Origin: Actinoplanes oblitus
GTDB taxonomy: Bacteria; Actinomycetota; Actinomycetes; Mycobacteriales; Micromonosporaceae
Direction: 5' to 3'
DNA: 64,000 bases
Assembly: GCF_030252345.1 (NCBI RefSeq)
Contig: NZ_CP126980.1
Location: 3,301,501 to 3,365,500 of the forward strand
A program made the position numbers and the translations under genes. The notes beneath the pieces are model-generated. The model saw nothing but the letters and a program-made list of their open reading frames with translations, was not told where the DNA came from and searched no databases. Positions 19,649-28,366 of the stretch are shown piece by piece. Position 1 is the stretch's first letter. The number at the start of each line of letters is the position of its first letter.

Positions 19649-19671
19649 CATCGCCGCCTATCGTCGGAAAG

Positions 19672-20787
19672 ATGACGGAACCCGCCCGCAATCCGCGTGA
19701 CGCCCGCGTCATCCTCGTCGGCATCGATGAATACCGGGGCGGCCCGGCCTGGTCGCTGCACGGGCCGGTGGACGACGCGATCCGGTTCGCCGAGTTCTTC
19801 GTCGCCCGGGGCGTGCCGCCGGAACGGGTGACGGTGCTGGCCACGCCGCTGGTGACGGCCGACCGGCTGCCGTCCGGGGTGGACTCGCGACCCGCCGACC
19901 GGGGGACGATCCGGGAGGTCTTCGTACGCGAGATCGGTGTTGAGAAGGACGCCGGTGACCTCTACGTGGTGTGGGGCGGGCACGGTTTCGTCGACCTCGA
20001 CAGGCGTCGCCGGCTGCTCTATCCGGAGGCCACCGAGGCCGACCCGATCGACCTGGACCTCGACTCGCTGCTGCGCCGTTACCGCTCCGGCGAGGTGCCC
20101 GGCCTGGAGCGGCAGACCTGGCTGATCGACGTCTGCCAGGTGCACGAGCCGGACGGCCTGCCCGGTGCGGGGCACGAGACCTTCCAGGCCGGCGACGACG
20201 TGCCGTTCCGGCAGCAGGCGGTCTACCTGGCCGCCGCGCTCGGGCAGCCCGCGGTGAACCTGAGCCGGCGGCGCACCGGCCTGTTCAGCCGCGAGGTGCT
20301 GCGGCTGCTGGACACCGGCGGACTGGACCTGCTGGGCGACTTCTCCCGGCTGTCCGCCGCGATCGAGGACCGGTTCACCCGGCTGCGGACCGGCGGCGCG
20401 ATCGACCAGACCCCCACCTACCTGTGGTACCGCGACGCGCTCGGCCGGGAGGAGGGCCAGTTGCTGCGCCGGCACCGGGCGTCCACTTCGGGGGCGCGTC
20501 CGGAGCCCTCGGCGACTAAGCTGAAACCGGTGGTGGACGCTCTCGTCGACCTCCCCGAGTTCCGCCGGCCGCAGGATCGCGAGCACATCCTGTCGCTGCT
20601 GAGCGCCTCGGTGTACGGATCGATCCGGCGCAACGATCAGACCCGGTTCGACGCGGTCGGGATCATTCGCGGCTGTTCGCGTCATTCGGGTGGTCTGGCG
20701 GAGTTGGTGGAGGCGGTGCGATTCTTCGTACCGGAGGGCACGGCCGTCGATCGGTTCGAGGAGGCGGCTCACCGCCTCGAGACCTGA
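19672..20787 (+). CDS. Caspase-like (C14) protease with C-terminal EAD2 adaptor domain
   Basis: 371 residues. The caspase fold begins with ARVILVGIDEYRG and GPVDDAIRFAEFF. The catalytic dyad is His104 in YVVWGGHGFVD and Cys155 in TWLIDVCQ, so the protease looks active. After a variable linker, residues about 285-370 (VVDALVDLPEFRRPQDREHI and RNDQTRFDAVGIIRGCSRHS) form an effector-associated domain 2 (EAD2). EADs act as homotypic adaptors that couple an effector to an NTPase or VMAP-type sensor. The same EAD2 type opens the VMAP-C protein at 26885-28366. Start ATG 19672 has both a GGAAAG site and TATCGT seven bases upstream. Likely role: a triggered suicide or maturation protease. Fold and domains are established families; the role is inferred. 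Confidence 0.88.
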   Translation: MTEPARNPRDARVILVGIDEYRGGPAWSLHGPVDDAIRFAEFFVARGVPPERVTVLATPLVTADRLPSGVDSRPADRGTIREVFVREIGVEKDAGDLYVVWGGHGFVDLDRRRRLLYPEATEADPIDLDLDSLLRRYRSGEVPGLERQTWLIDVCQVHEPDGLPGAGHETFQAGDDVPFRQQAVYLAAALGQPAVNLSRRRTGLFSREVLRLLDTGGLDLLGDFSRLSAAIEDRFTRLRTGGAIDQTPTYLWYRDALGREEGQLLRRHRASTSGARPEPSATKLKPVVDALVDLPEFRRPQDREHILSLLSASVYGSIRRNDQTRFDAVGIIRGCSRHSGGLAELVEAVRFFVPEGTAVDRFEEAAHRLET

Positions 20788-20894
20788 ACCGGGCGCAGCG
20801 CGGCGAACCGGGTGGCTCCGCGTAACGCTATCGTCGCAGTCAGAAGATAGGCGATGATGGCTATCGACATCACTGTCCTGGAGGGCTACCGCGG

Positions 20895-21113
20895 ATGGAA
20901 GAAACCTCGGCCGCAATGGAGTCCGAGCTGCTCGATCTCTCGGCGGAGAGCGTGGCGACCCTGCGCTCCGTCGAGTTGTCCGGCATCACCGCAGCTATCG
21001 CGCGGGTGCGAGAGAGGATCGCCGACGCAGAGAGCAGCATCAGCGGCTACAACCCTTCGTTCACGAGCCGCCCGGGGGACGCCGGCTCGGAAGCGGAAGA
21101 CCATGTCGCTTGA
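20895..21113 (+). CDS. Candidate FxSxx-like RiPP precursor peptide
   Basis: 72 residues. The N-terminal leader-like part has alternating Leu/acidic residues (ESELLDLSAESVATLRSVEL) and resembles leaders of FxSxx-COOH precursors. The core region is SGYNPSFTSRPG. Canonical members end exactly at FxSxx, but here FTSRP is followed by 12 more residues (GDAGSEAEDHVA). It has GGAGG nine bases before ATG 20895; ATG 20916 is an alternative. Its stop TGA overlaps the TTG start of the HExxH gene, the tight coupling expected of a precursor and its modifying enzyme. Precursor identity is inferred from size, leader pattern and context. Confidence 0.72.
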   Translation: MEETSAAMESELLDLSAESVATLRSVELSGITAAIARVRERIADAESSISGYNPSFTSRPGDAGSEAEDHVA

Positions 21114-22909
21114 CCGGGGTGGGAGCCCGGTCGAGGCATAGATTCGACCCCCGGCACTTCGCGATCCTGGCCGCGGGCGGGGGTGACGGCCAGGTGGTGT
21201 CCCGTTTCTGGGCGTCCGAGCGCAGCTGGCGGCTGACCGTGCTGCTCACCCTCGTCGAGGCGTGCTCCGGCAGGCCCGGGGTGACCGGGCCGCTGCCGCC
21301 GCTGGACACCGCGCTGGATCTGCTGTCCCAGGCGTACCGGGCGGATCCCTCGGCCGGTGAGGACGTGCTCTCCCAGCCGCAGGTGGGCGTCTGGGCGGCG
21401 TACACGCTGCGCCGGGCCGGCGAGCCCGGGACCGCGCCACTCTGGACGGACCTGGGGTACCTGCACGCGCTGGCGGTGGCCTGCGCGGTACGGGCCGGGG
21501 TGCCGTTCGAACTGGCCGTCCCGATCCGGCACGGCGTGGCGATGGTGCCGACCGTCGGCGCGGCGAGCTTTCCGGCGGGTTCGGGGCACGCCCGGGCGTA
21601 CAGCGACGGCAAGGTGCTGACGCTCGACGACGGCACCGTCACCGTCCACGCGGCAGCCGGCGATCCGGGCTGGCACGACCCGGTGCGGATCGACCTGTCG
21701 GCCGGCGGGCTGGACCTGAGCGTCGCGCTGGTCGACCGCGACGCGTACCGGGACCTGCGCCGGCCCTCGGCGCCTCGCCCGCTGACCCCGGCCGAGATCC
21801 GCCGCTGGCGGGCCCTGCTCGGCGACGCCTGGCGGCTGCTCACCCGCGAGCAGCCGGAACGCGCAGCCGGGATCGCTGCCAGCCTCCGTTCGCTGGCACC
21901 GGTGCCGCGGCAGGCGCCCTACCGCCAGCTGTCCGCCTCGGGGGCCGAGGCGTTCGGCGGGGTGCTGCTCTCCGAGCCGGACGACGCCACCCAGCTCGCG
22001 GTGACCCTGGTGCACGAGGCACAGCACCACAAGCTCGGCGCGCTGTTGCACCTGTTCACCCTGGCCGAGCCGGATCCAGCGCTCCGCTACTACGCGCCCT
22101 GGCGGGACGACCCACGGCCGCTCGACGGGCTGCTGCAGGGGCTCTACGCGTTCGTCGGGATCACCGATTTCTGGCGGGTGCACCGGCACCACGCGCCGCC
22201 GGCCGAGGCGGCACTCGCCCACTTCGAGTTCGCCCTGTGGCGGCGGCAGGCGCTCGGCGCGGCCCGGGTGCTGACCGGCTCCGGGCATCTCACCGAGCAC
22301 GGCAGGCGGTTCGTCGGCGGCCTGCACGACCGGCTCGCCGCCTGGCAGGACGAGCCGGTGCCACCCGAGCTCGAGGAGACGGCCGGCGCGATGGCCCTCG
22401 ACCACCACGCCGGCTGGCGGGCGGCCGGCATCCGGGTCGACCCGTCCGCCGGTGCCGCGCTGGCCGCGGCGTTCCGGCGCGGGGATCCGCCACCGGCCCC
22501 GGTGCTGGCCGAGGCGGACCGGCGCGTGGTCCGGCTGCCCGAGGTCCGGTGGCTCGACGGCCGCGCCGTGCTGGTCCGCCACCGGCTGACCGGCCGGGTG
22601 CCGGGACAGGTCGCCGGGACCACCCCGGCCGATGCCGACCTGGTGGCCGGGCGGCTGCCCGAGGCCCGCGCGGGATACCTGGGTGACCTGGCGCGGGATC
22701 CGGCGGACCCGCACGCCTGGATCGGTCTGGGGCTCACCCTGGACCGGCGGGCCGATCCGGCCGCCCGGGCCCTGCTCGGCCGGCCGGAACTGCTGGTGGC
22801 GATGGCCGGGGCGGGGCCGGTGCCGGATCCGCTGGCGGTCGCCCGCTGGCTGGGTGACGCGCTGCCGGCCGGCCTCGGTGATCCGAGACCGGCCGGTTGG
22901 ACGCTCTAG
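21110..22909 (+). CDS. HExxH-motif putative peptide beta-hydroxylase (FxSxx-system modifying enzyme)
   Basis: 599 residues. The diagnostic motif is LVHEAQHHK, with His302, Glu303 and His306. It matches the family annotated as aKG-HExxH-type peptide beta-hydroxylase, found beside FxSxx peptides. The N-terminal half (RHFAILAAGGGDGQVVSRFW) and C-terminal half (GRLPEARAGYLGDLARDPAD, a TPR-like element) follow that family's layout. It probably hydroxylates the peptide encoded just upstream. The TTG start at 21110 overlaps that gene's stop codon; GTG 21119 is an alternative. The 3' end overlaps the convergent fxsT-like stop by four bases (CTAG). No radical SAM enzyme accompanies it here. Confidence 0.82.
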   Translation: MTGVGARSRHRFDPRHFAILAAGGGDGQVVSRFWASERSWRLTVLLTLVEACSGRPGVTGPLPPLDTALDLLSQAYRADPSAGEDVLSQPQVGVWAAYTLRRAGEPGTAPLWTDLGYLHALAVACAVRAGVPFELAVPIRHGVAMVPTVGAASFPAGSGHARAYSDGKVLTLDDGTVTVHAAAGDPGWHDPVRIDLSAGGLDLSVALVDRDAYRDLRRPSAPRPLTPAEIRRWRALLGDAWRLLTREQPERAAGIAASLRSLAPVPRQAPYRQLSASGAEAFGGVLLSEPDDATQLAVTLVHEAQHHKLGALLHLFTLAEPDPALRYYAPWRDDPRPLDGLLQGLYAFVGITDFWRVHRHHAPPAEAALAHFEFALWRRQALGAARVLTGSGHLTEHGRRFVGGLHDRLAAWQDEPVPPELEETAGAMALDHHAGWRAAGIRVDPSAGAALAAAFRRGDPPPAPVLAEADRRVVRLPEVRWLDGRAVLVRHRLTGRVPGQVAGTTPADADLVAGRLPEARAGYLGDLARDPADPHAWIGLGLTLDRRADPAARALLGRPELLVAMAGAGPVPDPLAVARWLGDALPAGLGDPRPAGWTL

Positions 22910-25900
22910 AGGGGCAGCGGGTCGATGTCGCAGTTGGCCCGCACCCCGGCGGCCGCCGCCGCGGTGGCCGGGTGGGTCTCCCCGAGGCCGGTCCGGAACT
23001 TGTCCATGATCTCCTCGAACAGCGCGCTCGCCTCCGGTACCCGGTTCCGGCCCAGGTTGCGCAGGTCCATCGCCAGGTTCACCCCGCAGGCCAGCGTGGT
23101 CGGGTGCGCCTCGCCGAGCAGCTCGATGCACCGGGCGTAGGTGTCCTTGTCCAGCTCGTACGCCCGTTCGAAGTCGTCCAGCTCGAAGTGATCACTGGCC
23201 AGGTTGATCCGGGCCGCCAGCACCAGGGCGTGCGAGGTGGTGAGCCGCTCGGTCAGCGACCGGGTCGCCTCCTCGTTCAGCGCGCGCGCCTCCTCGAACC
23301 GGTCGAGCAGGCGCAGCGTCACCGCGAGGTCGGACTGCGCGCCGGCCGTGTGCGGGTGCGAGTCGCCGTAAAGCGTCCGCAGGCCCTCGACCGCCTTCTC
23401 CCCGTTCTCCCTGGCCGCGGCGAGGTCGCCGGTGACCCGTTGGTCGATCGAGACGGCGAGGAGCGCGAGGACGGTGTCCGGGTGCCCCTCGCCGTAGCGG
23501 CTGCGGAACCGGCGCAGCACGTCGCTGGACAGGTCCAGGGCTTCCTGGTGGCGGCCCGCCTTGCGACGGAAGCTGGCGAGCTGGTGGTTCTGCCGGAGCA
23601 GGTCGGGGTGGTCGTCGTACTTGAGCACCCGCCGGGCCGTCGCGATGACGGTCTCCTGGTCGGCGTGCGCCTTGACGTAGTCACCGAGCTCGCGGCGATC
23701 GAGGTTGATGCCACCGAACGTGGTGAGGCTGTCCGAGTGGTCGGTGCCGTAGATCTGCACAAGCCGGTAGTAGGTCTGGTTGTCCAGTTGCAGGGCGCGG
23801 CCGTAGAGGCCGGACAGCCGCATGCTCACCGCGAGGTTGTGGGCCGCCTGCAGGCTGAACGGGACGTCGTCGCCGAAGTTCGCGACCGCTTTCTCGTAGA
23901 CCGTCAGCGAGAGTTCGAGGGCGCCGGCGAAGTCACCGGAGACGCGGTGGTCGGCGGCGACGGCGCCGGTCACCATCAGGGTCTGCTCGTCGTCCTCGCC
24001 CATCGCCTCGCGGTAGAGGTCGAGGGTACGCGCGTTCAGCCGCCTGGCCTCGTTGTAGTCCCCGACCACCAGGTGCATCGACCCGAGCCACCAGGCCATC
24101 CGCAGGCTGTCCGGGTCGGACTCGCGGCCCAGCGCCTGCCACGCCTGGAAGGCGCGTCTGGCCAGGTTACGGGCCTCGACGTGCTCACCCCAGCGCCACA
24201 GGTACCGGGCCTCGTTGTAGATCAGGTCGCGAACCCGGTCGTCCAGGCAGCGCTCGGCCTCGGAGGCGACGATGTGCGGATACAGCTCCGCGTACCGCGG
24301 CCAGTGCTCGGCGTTGTCGGGCTGACCGAAGTCGTTGCCGGCGAGCAGCAGGTGGGCACTGTGCCGCATCCGCTCCCGGGTCTCGTGGTCCATCTGGTGG
24401 ATCAGGACCCGCTGTACCAGACGGTGCATCTGGAACGAGCTGTTGCGGTGGTTGATCCGGGCCAGCGCGAGCTTGCCGATGCTCAGCACCACCCGGTCGA
24501 GCCGGCTGGTGTTGCGGATCAGCGGTTCCAGCTCCGGGTCGATGGACACCCCGCGCGGCTTGGAGAGCAGCACCTTGCTGATCGGCTCGGGCGCGAAGAA
24601 CGCGCAGAGCTGCAGCAGCCGCAGGGCCAGCGGCTCGCGCTCGCGCAGCCCGTTGAGCGTCACGGTCCACACCGCTGCCACGTGCGCCGGGTAGTCGCGC
24701 TCCTCCGGCGGGATGTCCTCGCCGAGCTCCGGCCCGCTGCGCTCCAGGTGCTCCAGGTAGTCGGGCACGGTCACGCCCATCTCCGAGCGCCAGGCGGCCG
24801 CCGCCTCGATGGCCAGCGGCAGGTCGCCCAGCACCTCGGCCAGCCGGTCGGCGTCGGAGAACGCCAGGTCCGGGTCACGCCGGCGCATCAGTTCGATGCT
24901 CTCCTGGCGGTCGAAGACGTCGACCTCCAGTTTGCTGGCCCGGCCGCGCCAGTCCGGGTTGCGGGAGGTCACCACGATGCTGCCGGGCCCGCCCTTGGGG
25001 AAGAAGCGTTCGACGTCTTCCGGATCCTCGGCGTTGTCGAAGATCAACAGCCAGTTGGAGTACGGGTTGCCCAGCCGCAACGCCTCCAGCACGGCGGGCA
25101 CCGCGGTGTTCGCCGTCGCGGGCACCGGCAGGTTCAGCCGGCCGGCCAGCTCGACCAGGGCGGACTGGATCTGGGCGGGCCGCTCCGCGGAGATCCACCA
25201 GATCAGGTCGAAATCTTGTTGATGGAGATAGACGAATTCCACCACCAGCTGCGACTTGCCGACACCGCCCGCACCGTGCACGGCCTCCGGCAGCACGGCG
25301 GTCGTGCCGATCCGCAGCCGCTGGTGGAGCTGATCGAGCAGCTCACGGCGCCCGGTGAAGTTCGTGTTGCGCAAGGGCAGATTGCCGACGATGGCCGGGA
25401 GCCGGGAATCGCGTCGCTGCGTCGTCTGCAAGCCGTCGGTGGTGACCGGCACCGTGTTCCCTTCCAGATCATGACCAGTCCCCGGCAGTGGCGGCCCGGC
25501 GACGAGCGGGTTCGTGGACCCCTGCGAAGACACTACTTCAGACACAACGGACTCCTGGCGTAAATCAGGCAAAGCGATTTGAGGGGAGGGCTGGCCGGGC
25601 CGTAGCGGGACGGCCGAGCCGAGCAGCTGCCGCAGGCTCTGCGCGGCGCTCAGGTTGGGCCCGCCGAGAGCGAGATGGACCGCCAGCTCGACCTCGAGGT
25701 ACTGCCGGGTGGCCGGATTGGGCCGGCGGTAGTCGGCGCGTCGCGGATCCTTGACCCGCAGCGCCAGCCCGCGGACGACCTCGACGTCGTGCCCGAGGGT
25801 GTTCTCCACGACGTGTTGCACCTGGAGGATACGGTCCCGGACGGCGAAGGTGAGCAGCTGCTGGCGCACCCCGTAGACGAAGTCGTAGACGATCTGGGTG

Positions 25901-26862
25901 TCGCCGCCGCCGGCGGCAGGCGGCCGGATGGTGCGGAGCAGGGCGCTGGTCAGCACCTCGGTGAGGTGTTCCAGCCCGGTGTCCCGGCTCATGCGTTGCA
26001 CCGCCCGGATCGCCCGGGCGTTCAGCGGCGCGGCGGCCAGCCGGGTGGCCAGCCGGAACGCGGTCGGCGAGACGGTGGCCCGGAACCGGATGACCTGCCG
26101 TCGCGCGTGCAGGTCGGGGGCCGGCTCGGTGGTGTCGCCGGGGGAGACCAGCAGTGCCGGCATCCGCACCGGGCCGCCGACCGTCGCGTCGGCCAGCTGG
26201 GTCCACCGATCGAGCCAGTCGGCGCCGCGCTCCAGGATCGGCACGGCGGTCCGGTGGGCGTCGGCGCGCTGGTCCTCGGCCGACCGCAGATCCATCCCGG
26301 AGACCCGCCACGGCGTGGTGGCCGTCGGCGCGGCCCGGGTGCCGGGCGTCCAGACCACGTCGGTGACCCGGAGCCCGTGACTCTGCCAGCGCTCCTGCGG
26401 CAGCAGGTTGACCACGGCGACCAGGCCGTCCCGGGCCCAGTCGGTCAGCAGGCCGGTGATCTGACCCTGGCGCCAGGCCAGCGAGCGGCCGTGGGTGACC
26501 AGGAAGACCGCCCGGGGGCCGAGCGGGCCGGCACCGAGGGAGCCGGGGTTGTCGGCGCCGTCGGCCAGGGCGACCGGGCGGCCCCGCCGGACGACCAGCG
26601 TGCGGATGGTGATCGACGAGAAGGCGCCGGTGGCGTCGAGGCGGGTGCGGTACTCCTCGATCTCGAGCGACCAGAACTGCATGATCGGGTCGTCGTCGAG
26701 CACGATGACCGCCTCGCGCCGCAAGCCGGCCGGCGGCAGCTGCCGCTCCACGACCGGCGGGGTGACCTGGGCGAGTGCTCCGTTGCTCATCGGCCGACCG
26801 CCATCCGGCCGGTTCCGGCCAGGGGGCAGCCGAACAGCCATGACCGGACCACGTCGCCGCAC
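22906..26862 (-). CDS. fxsT: FxSxx-system NB-ARC/TPR protein (fxsT-like)
   Basis: 1318 residues. The N-terminal 340 residues (LDDDPIMQFWSLEIEEYR and LVVRRGRPVAL) match the SAV_2336-like domain that starts FxSxx-system TPR proteins. A STAND-type NB-ARC NTPase follows, with Walker A GAGGVGKSQLV (near residue 534) and Walker B LLIFDNAEDPED (near 607), then LGDLPLAIEAAAAW. Residues about 890-1300 are tetratricopeptide repeats of the LG..HPxT type. Such STAND proteins sense a trigger by their TPRs and oligomerise to activate effectors. Here the effector would be the EAD2-caspase, linked through VMAP-C. Start GTG 26862; ATG 26841 or 26790 are alternatives. The gene lies 22 bases after VMAP-C, same operon. 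Confidence 0.85.
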   Translation of the reverse strand: MRRRGPVMAVRLPPGRNRPDGGRPMSNGALAQVTPPVVERQLPPAGLRREAVIVLDDDPIMQFWSLEIEEYRTRLDATGAFSSITIRTLVVRRGRPVALADGADNPGSLGAGPLGPRAVFLVTHGRSLAWRQGQITGLLTDWARDGLVAVVNLLPQERWQSHGLRVTDVVWTPGTRAAPTATTPWRVSGMDLRSAEDQRADAHRTAVPILERGADWLDRWTQLADATVGGPVRMPALLVSPGDTTEPAPDLHARRQVIRFRATVSPTAFRLATRLAAAPLNARAIRAVQRMSRDTGLEHLTEVLTSALLRTIRPPAAGGGDTQIVYDFVYGVRQQLLTFAVRDRILQVQHVVENTLGHDVEVVRGLALRVKDPRRADYRRPNPATRQYLEVELAVHLALGGPNLSAAQSLRQLLGSAVPLRPGQPSPQIALPDLRQESVVSEVVSSQGSTNPLVAGPPLPGTGHDLEGNTVPVTTDGLQTTQRRDSRLPAIVGNLPLRNTNFTGRRELLDQLHQRLRIGTTAVLPEAVHGAGGVGKSQLVVEFVYLHQQDFDLIWWISAERPAQIQSALVELAGRLNLPVPATANTAVPAVLEALRLGNPYSNWLLIFDNAEDPEDVERFFPKGGPGSIVVTSRNPDWRGRASKLEVDVFDRQESIELMRRRDPDLAFSDADRLAEVLGDLPLAIEAAAAWRSEMGVTVPDYLEHLERSGPELGEDIPPEERDYPAHVAAVWTVTLNGLREREPLALRLLQLCAFFAPEPISKVLLSKPRGVSIDPELEPLIRNTSRLDRVVLSIGKLALARINHRNSSFQMHRLVQRVLIHQMDHETRERMRHSAHLLLAGNDFGQPDNAEHWPRYAELYPHIVASEAERCLDDRVRDLIYNEARYLWRWGEHVEARNLARRAFQAWQALGRESDPDSLRMAWWLGSMHLVVGDYNEARRLNARTLDLYREAMGEDDEQTLMVTGAVAADHRVSGDFAGALELSLTVYEKAVANFGDDVPFSLQAAHNLAVSMRLSGLYGRALQLDNQTYYRLVQIYGTDHSDSLTTFGGINLDRRELGDYVKAHADQETVIATARRVLKYDDHPDLLRQNHQLASFRRKAGRHQEALDLSSDVLRRFRSRYGEGHPDTVLALLAVSIDQRVTGDLAAARENGEKAVEGLRTLYGDSHPHTAGAQSDLAVTLRLLDRFEEARALNEEATRSLTERLTTSHALVLAARINLASDHFELDDFERAYELDKDTYARCIELLGEAHPTTLACGVNLAMDLRNLGRNRVPEASALFEEIMDKFRTGLGETHPATAAAAAGVRANCDIDPLPL

Positions 26863-26884
26863 TTCCCCCGGTGACTGTTCCCGG

Positions 26885-28366
26885 TCATGCGCGAACCTCT
26901 CCCGTGTCCCTGCCGGGCTGCCGTTCAGGATCGTCCCACAAGATCACTAATCCGTGACCGATCCGTCCTTCCCGTTCGTCTGGATCCTCGTCCCACGCCG
27001 TTCGTCTCAACTCTGCGACACCGTGCGGCAAAAGCGCCAGTCCGGGAGGTTGATCATCCAGGCCGACCTCAATCATCGATTCGACAACCTCGCACAACGC
27101 CTCCTGTGGACCGGAATTACGGTTCCAGACGATAACCGGCAAACCGGACCTAAACCCCGCTAGGAGCTGTCTCCCGCCTGTCGTGTCCGGCAGCGGTGGC
27201 TCGCTCAAGACCAGAACGACCGCCTTGCCGTCCCGATTCAACGCGGCTTCGAGTTGCACGTCCGTCTGCCCTTGCGCCCGGTGGACAAGCCCCGGCTGGA
27301 CGACACCCTCGGTGACCGCCCGCCACCGGCCCCGCCAGACCCGGTGCCACTGGACCGCGCGGATCCGCTCCAGGCTCCGGATCACCAGCGGGAACTGCAG
27401 TGCCAGCCGCCGTGGGCTGGCCGAGTCCAGCTCCCAGCACCACCGGTCCACAGGTTCGTTCAGCAGTTGACTGGGCAGCACGAACTCGATCGTGACCGGT
27501 CCCTCCAGATGCGCCCAGCGACGCTCGGTCTCCAGCACCACCTTGTCGACCTCCGCCTCCAGCTCGTCCCGTCGCACGCGGCGGTCCTCGCCGCGCTGCG
27601 GCTCCCAGGTCGGCGACGCCCACTGCCACCAGTGCGACATGATGAACACGTCGTCGTCGGCGCCGTACTGCTCGAACTGGAACACCAGATAGGCACTACG
27701 GACCGGACCGGTGATCGGGATGGGTGCCGGTGCCGCCGGTGTGGTGTCCCAGTCCGTGGACAGGTCCTCGATGAGCTTCCGCAGCTTCTGCTGCGAGCCG
27801 GCCGGCATCCGCCCGGTCACCTGTTCGAGGAAACGCAGCCAGGCCGGCCGGCCGCCGCCCGGGACCGGCGGGTCACCCGTCAGATGGGCGAGGACCTGCC
27901 AGGCCGACTCGCAGTAGTCCGGGACCGGCGTGACGCGGTACCGGCCGGCGAGATCGCGCAGCCAGGAGTCGACAGCGATCAGGTCCAGCTCGACCCGCAT
28001 CCAGTGGAAGTCGTGCCCGGCGAGCAACTGGATCGCCTGCCACTCGTCGGCCAGCCGCAGCAGCGCCGTCACCAGGGTGGCGTCCGCCTCGATCATGTCC
28101 AGGCAGTCGGCCAGATGACGGAGCCCGCCGCTGTGATCGACACACACCGTAGCCAGCGCCACGACCTGGGCCCGGAATTTGGGCAGCGCGGCGAACTGTG
28201 GGCGGATGCCCAGCGCCCGCTCCAGCTCGTCCTGCAACAGCAGCTGGCTGCGTGAATCGCGCAGCGTATCGGACTTGTGCAGCCGGTCGACCGCCGCCTT
28301 GATGATGCGCCGCCGCTCCTCGGCGTCCGGGCCCGACGGAGGTCGCTCGCCATCACGCAGGGTCAT
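26885..28366 (-). CDS. VMAP-C protein with N-terminal EAD2
   Basis: 493 residues. Residues about 20-95 (LQDELERALGIRPQFAALPK and GGLRHLADCLDMIE) form an EAD2, the same adaptor type as on the caspase. A middle segment (HWMRVELDLIAVDSWLRDL) precedes the C-terminal VMAP-C domain (about 230-480, with LEGPVTIEFVLPSQLLNEPV, LSEPPLPD and GLPVIVWNR). VMAPs are central components of ternary systems that link a sensor to EAD-bearing effectors. The usual MoxR AAA ATPase and vWA partners are absent, and the STAND protein may take their place. The start is ATG 28366 (GTG 28369 possible), overlapping the small ORF upstream. Confidence 0.85.
   Translation of the reverse strand: MTLRDGERPPSGPDAEERRRIIKAAVDRLHKSDTLRDSRSQLLLQDELERALGIRPQFAALPKFRAQVVALATVCVDHSGGLRHLADCLDMIEADATLVTALLRLADEWQAIQLLAGHDFHWMRVELDLIAVDSWLRDLAGRYRVTPVPDYCESAWQVLAHLTGDPPVPGGGRPAWLRFLEQVTGRMPAGSQQKLRKLIEDLSTDWDTTPAAPAPIPITGPVRSAYLVFQFEQYGADDDVFIMSHWWQWASPTWEPQRGEDRRVRRDELEAEVDKVVLETERRWAHLEGPVTIEFVLPSQLLNEPVDRWCWELDSASPRRLALQFPLVIRSLERIRAVQWHRVWRGRWRAVTEGVVQPGLVHRAQGQTDVQLEAALNRDGKAVVLVLSEPPLPDTTGGRQLLAGFRSGLPVIVWNRNSGPQEALCEVVESMIEVGLDDQPPGLALLPHGVAELRRTAWDEDPDEREGRIGHGLVILWDDPERQPGRDTGEVRA

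Noticed and set aside
22897..25563. 888-codon plus-strand frame opposite the fxsT-like gene
   Set aside because: Shadow of a real gene; no motif, no ribosome site.
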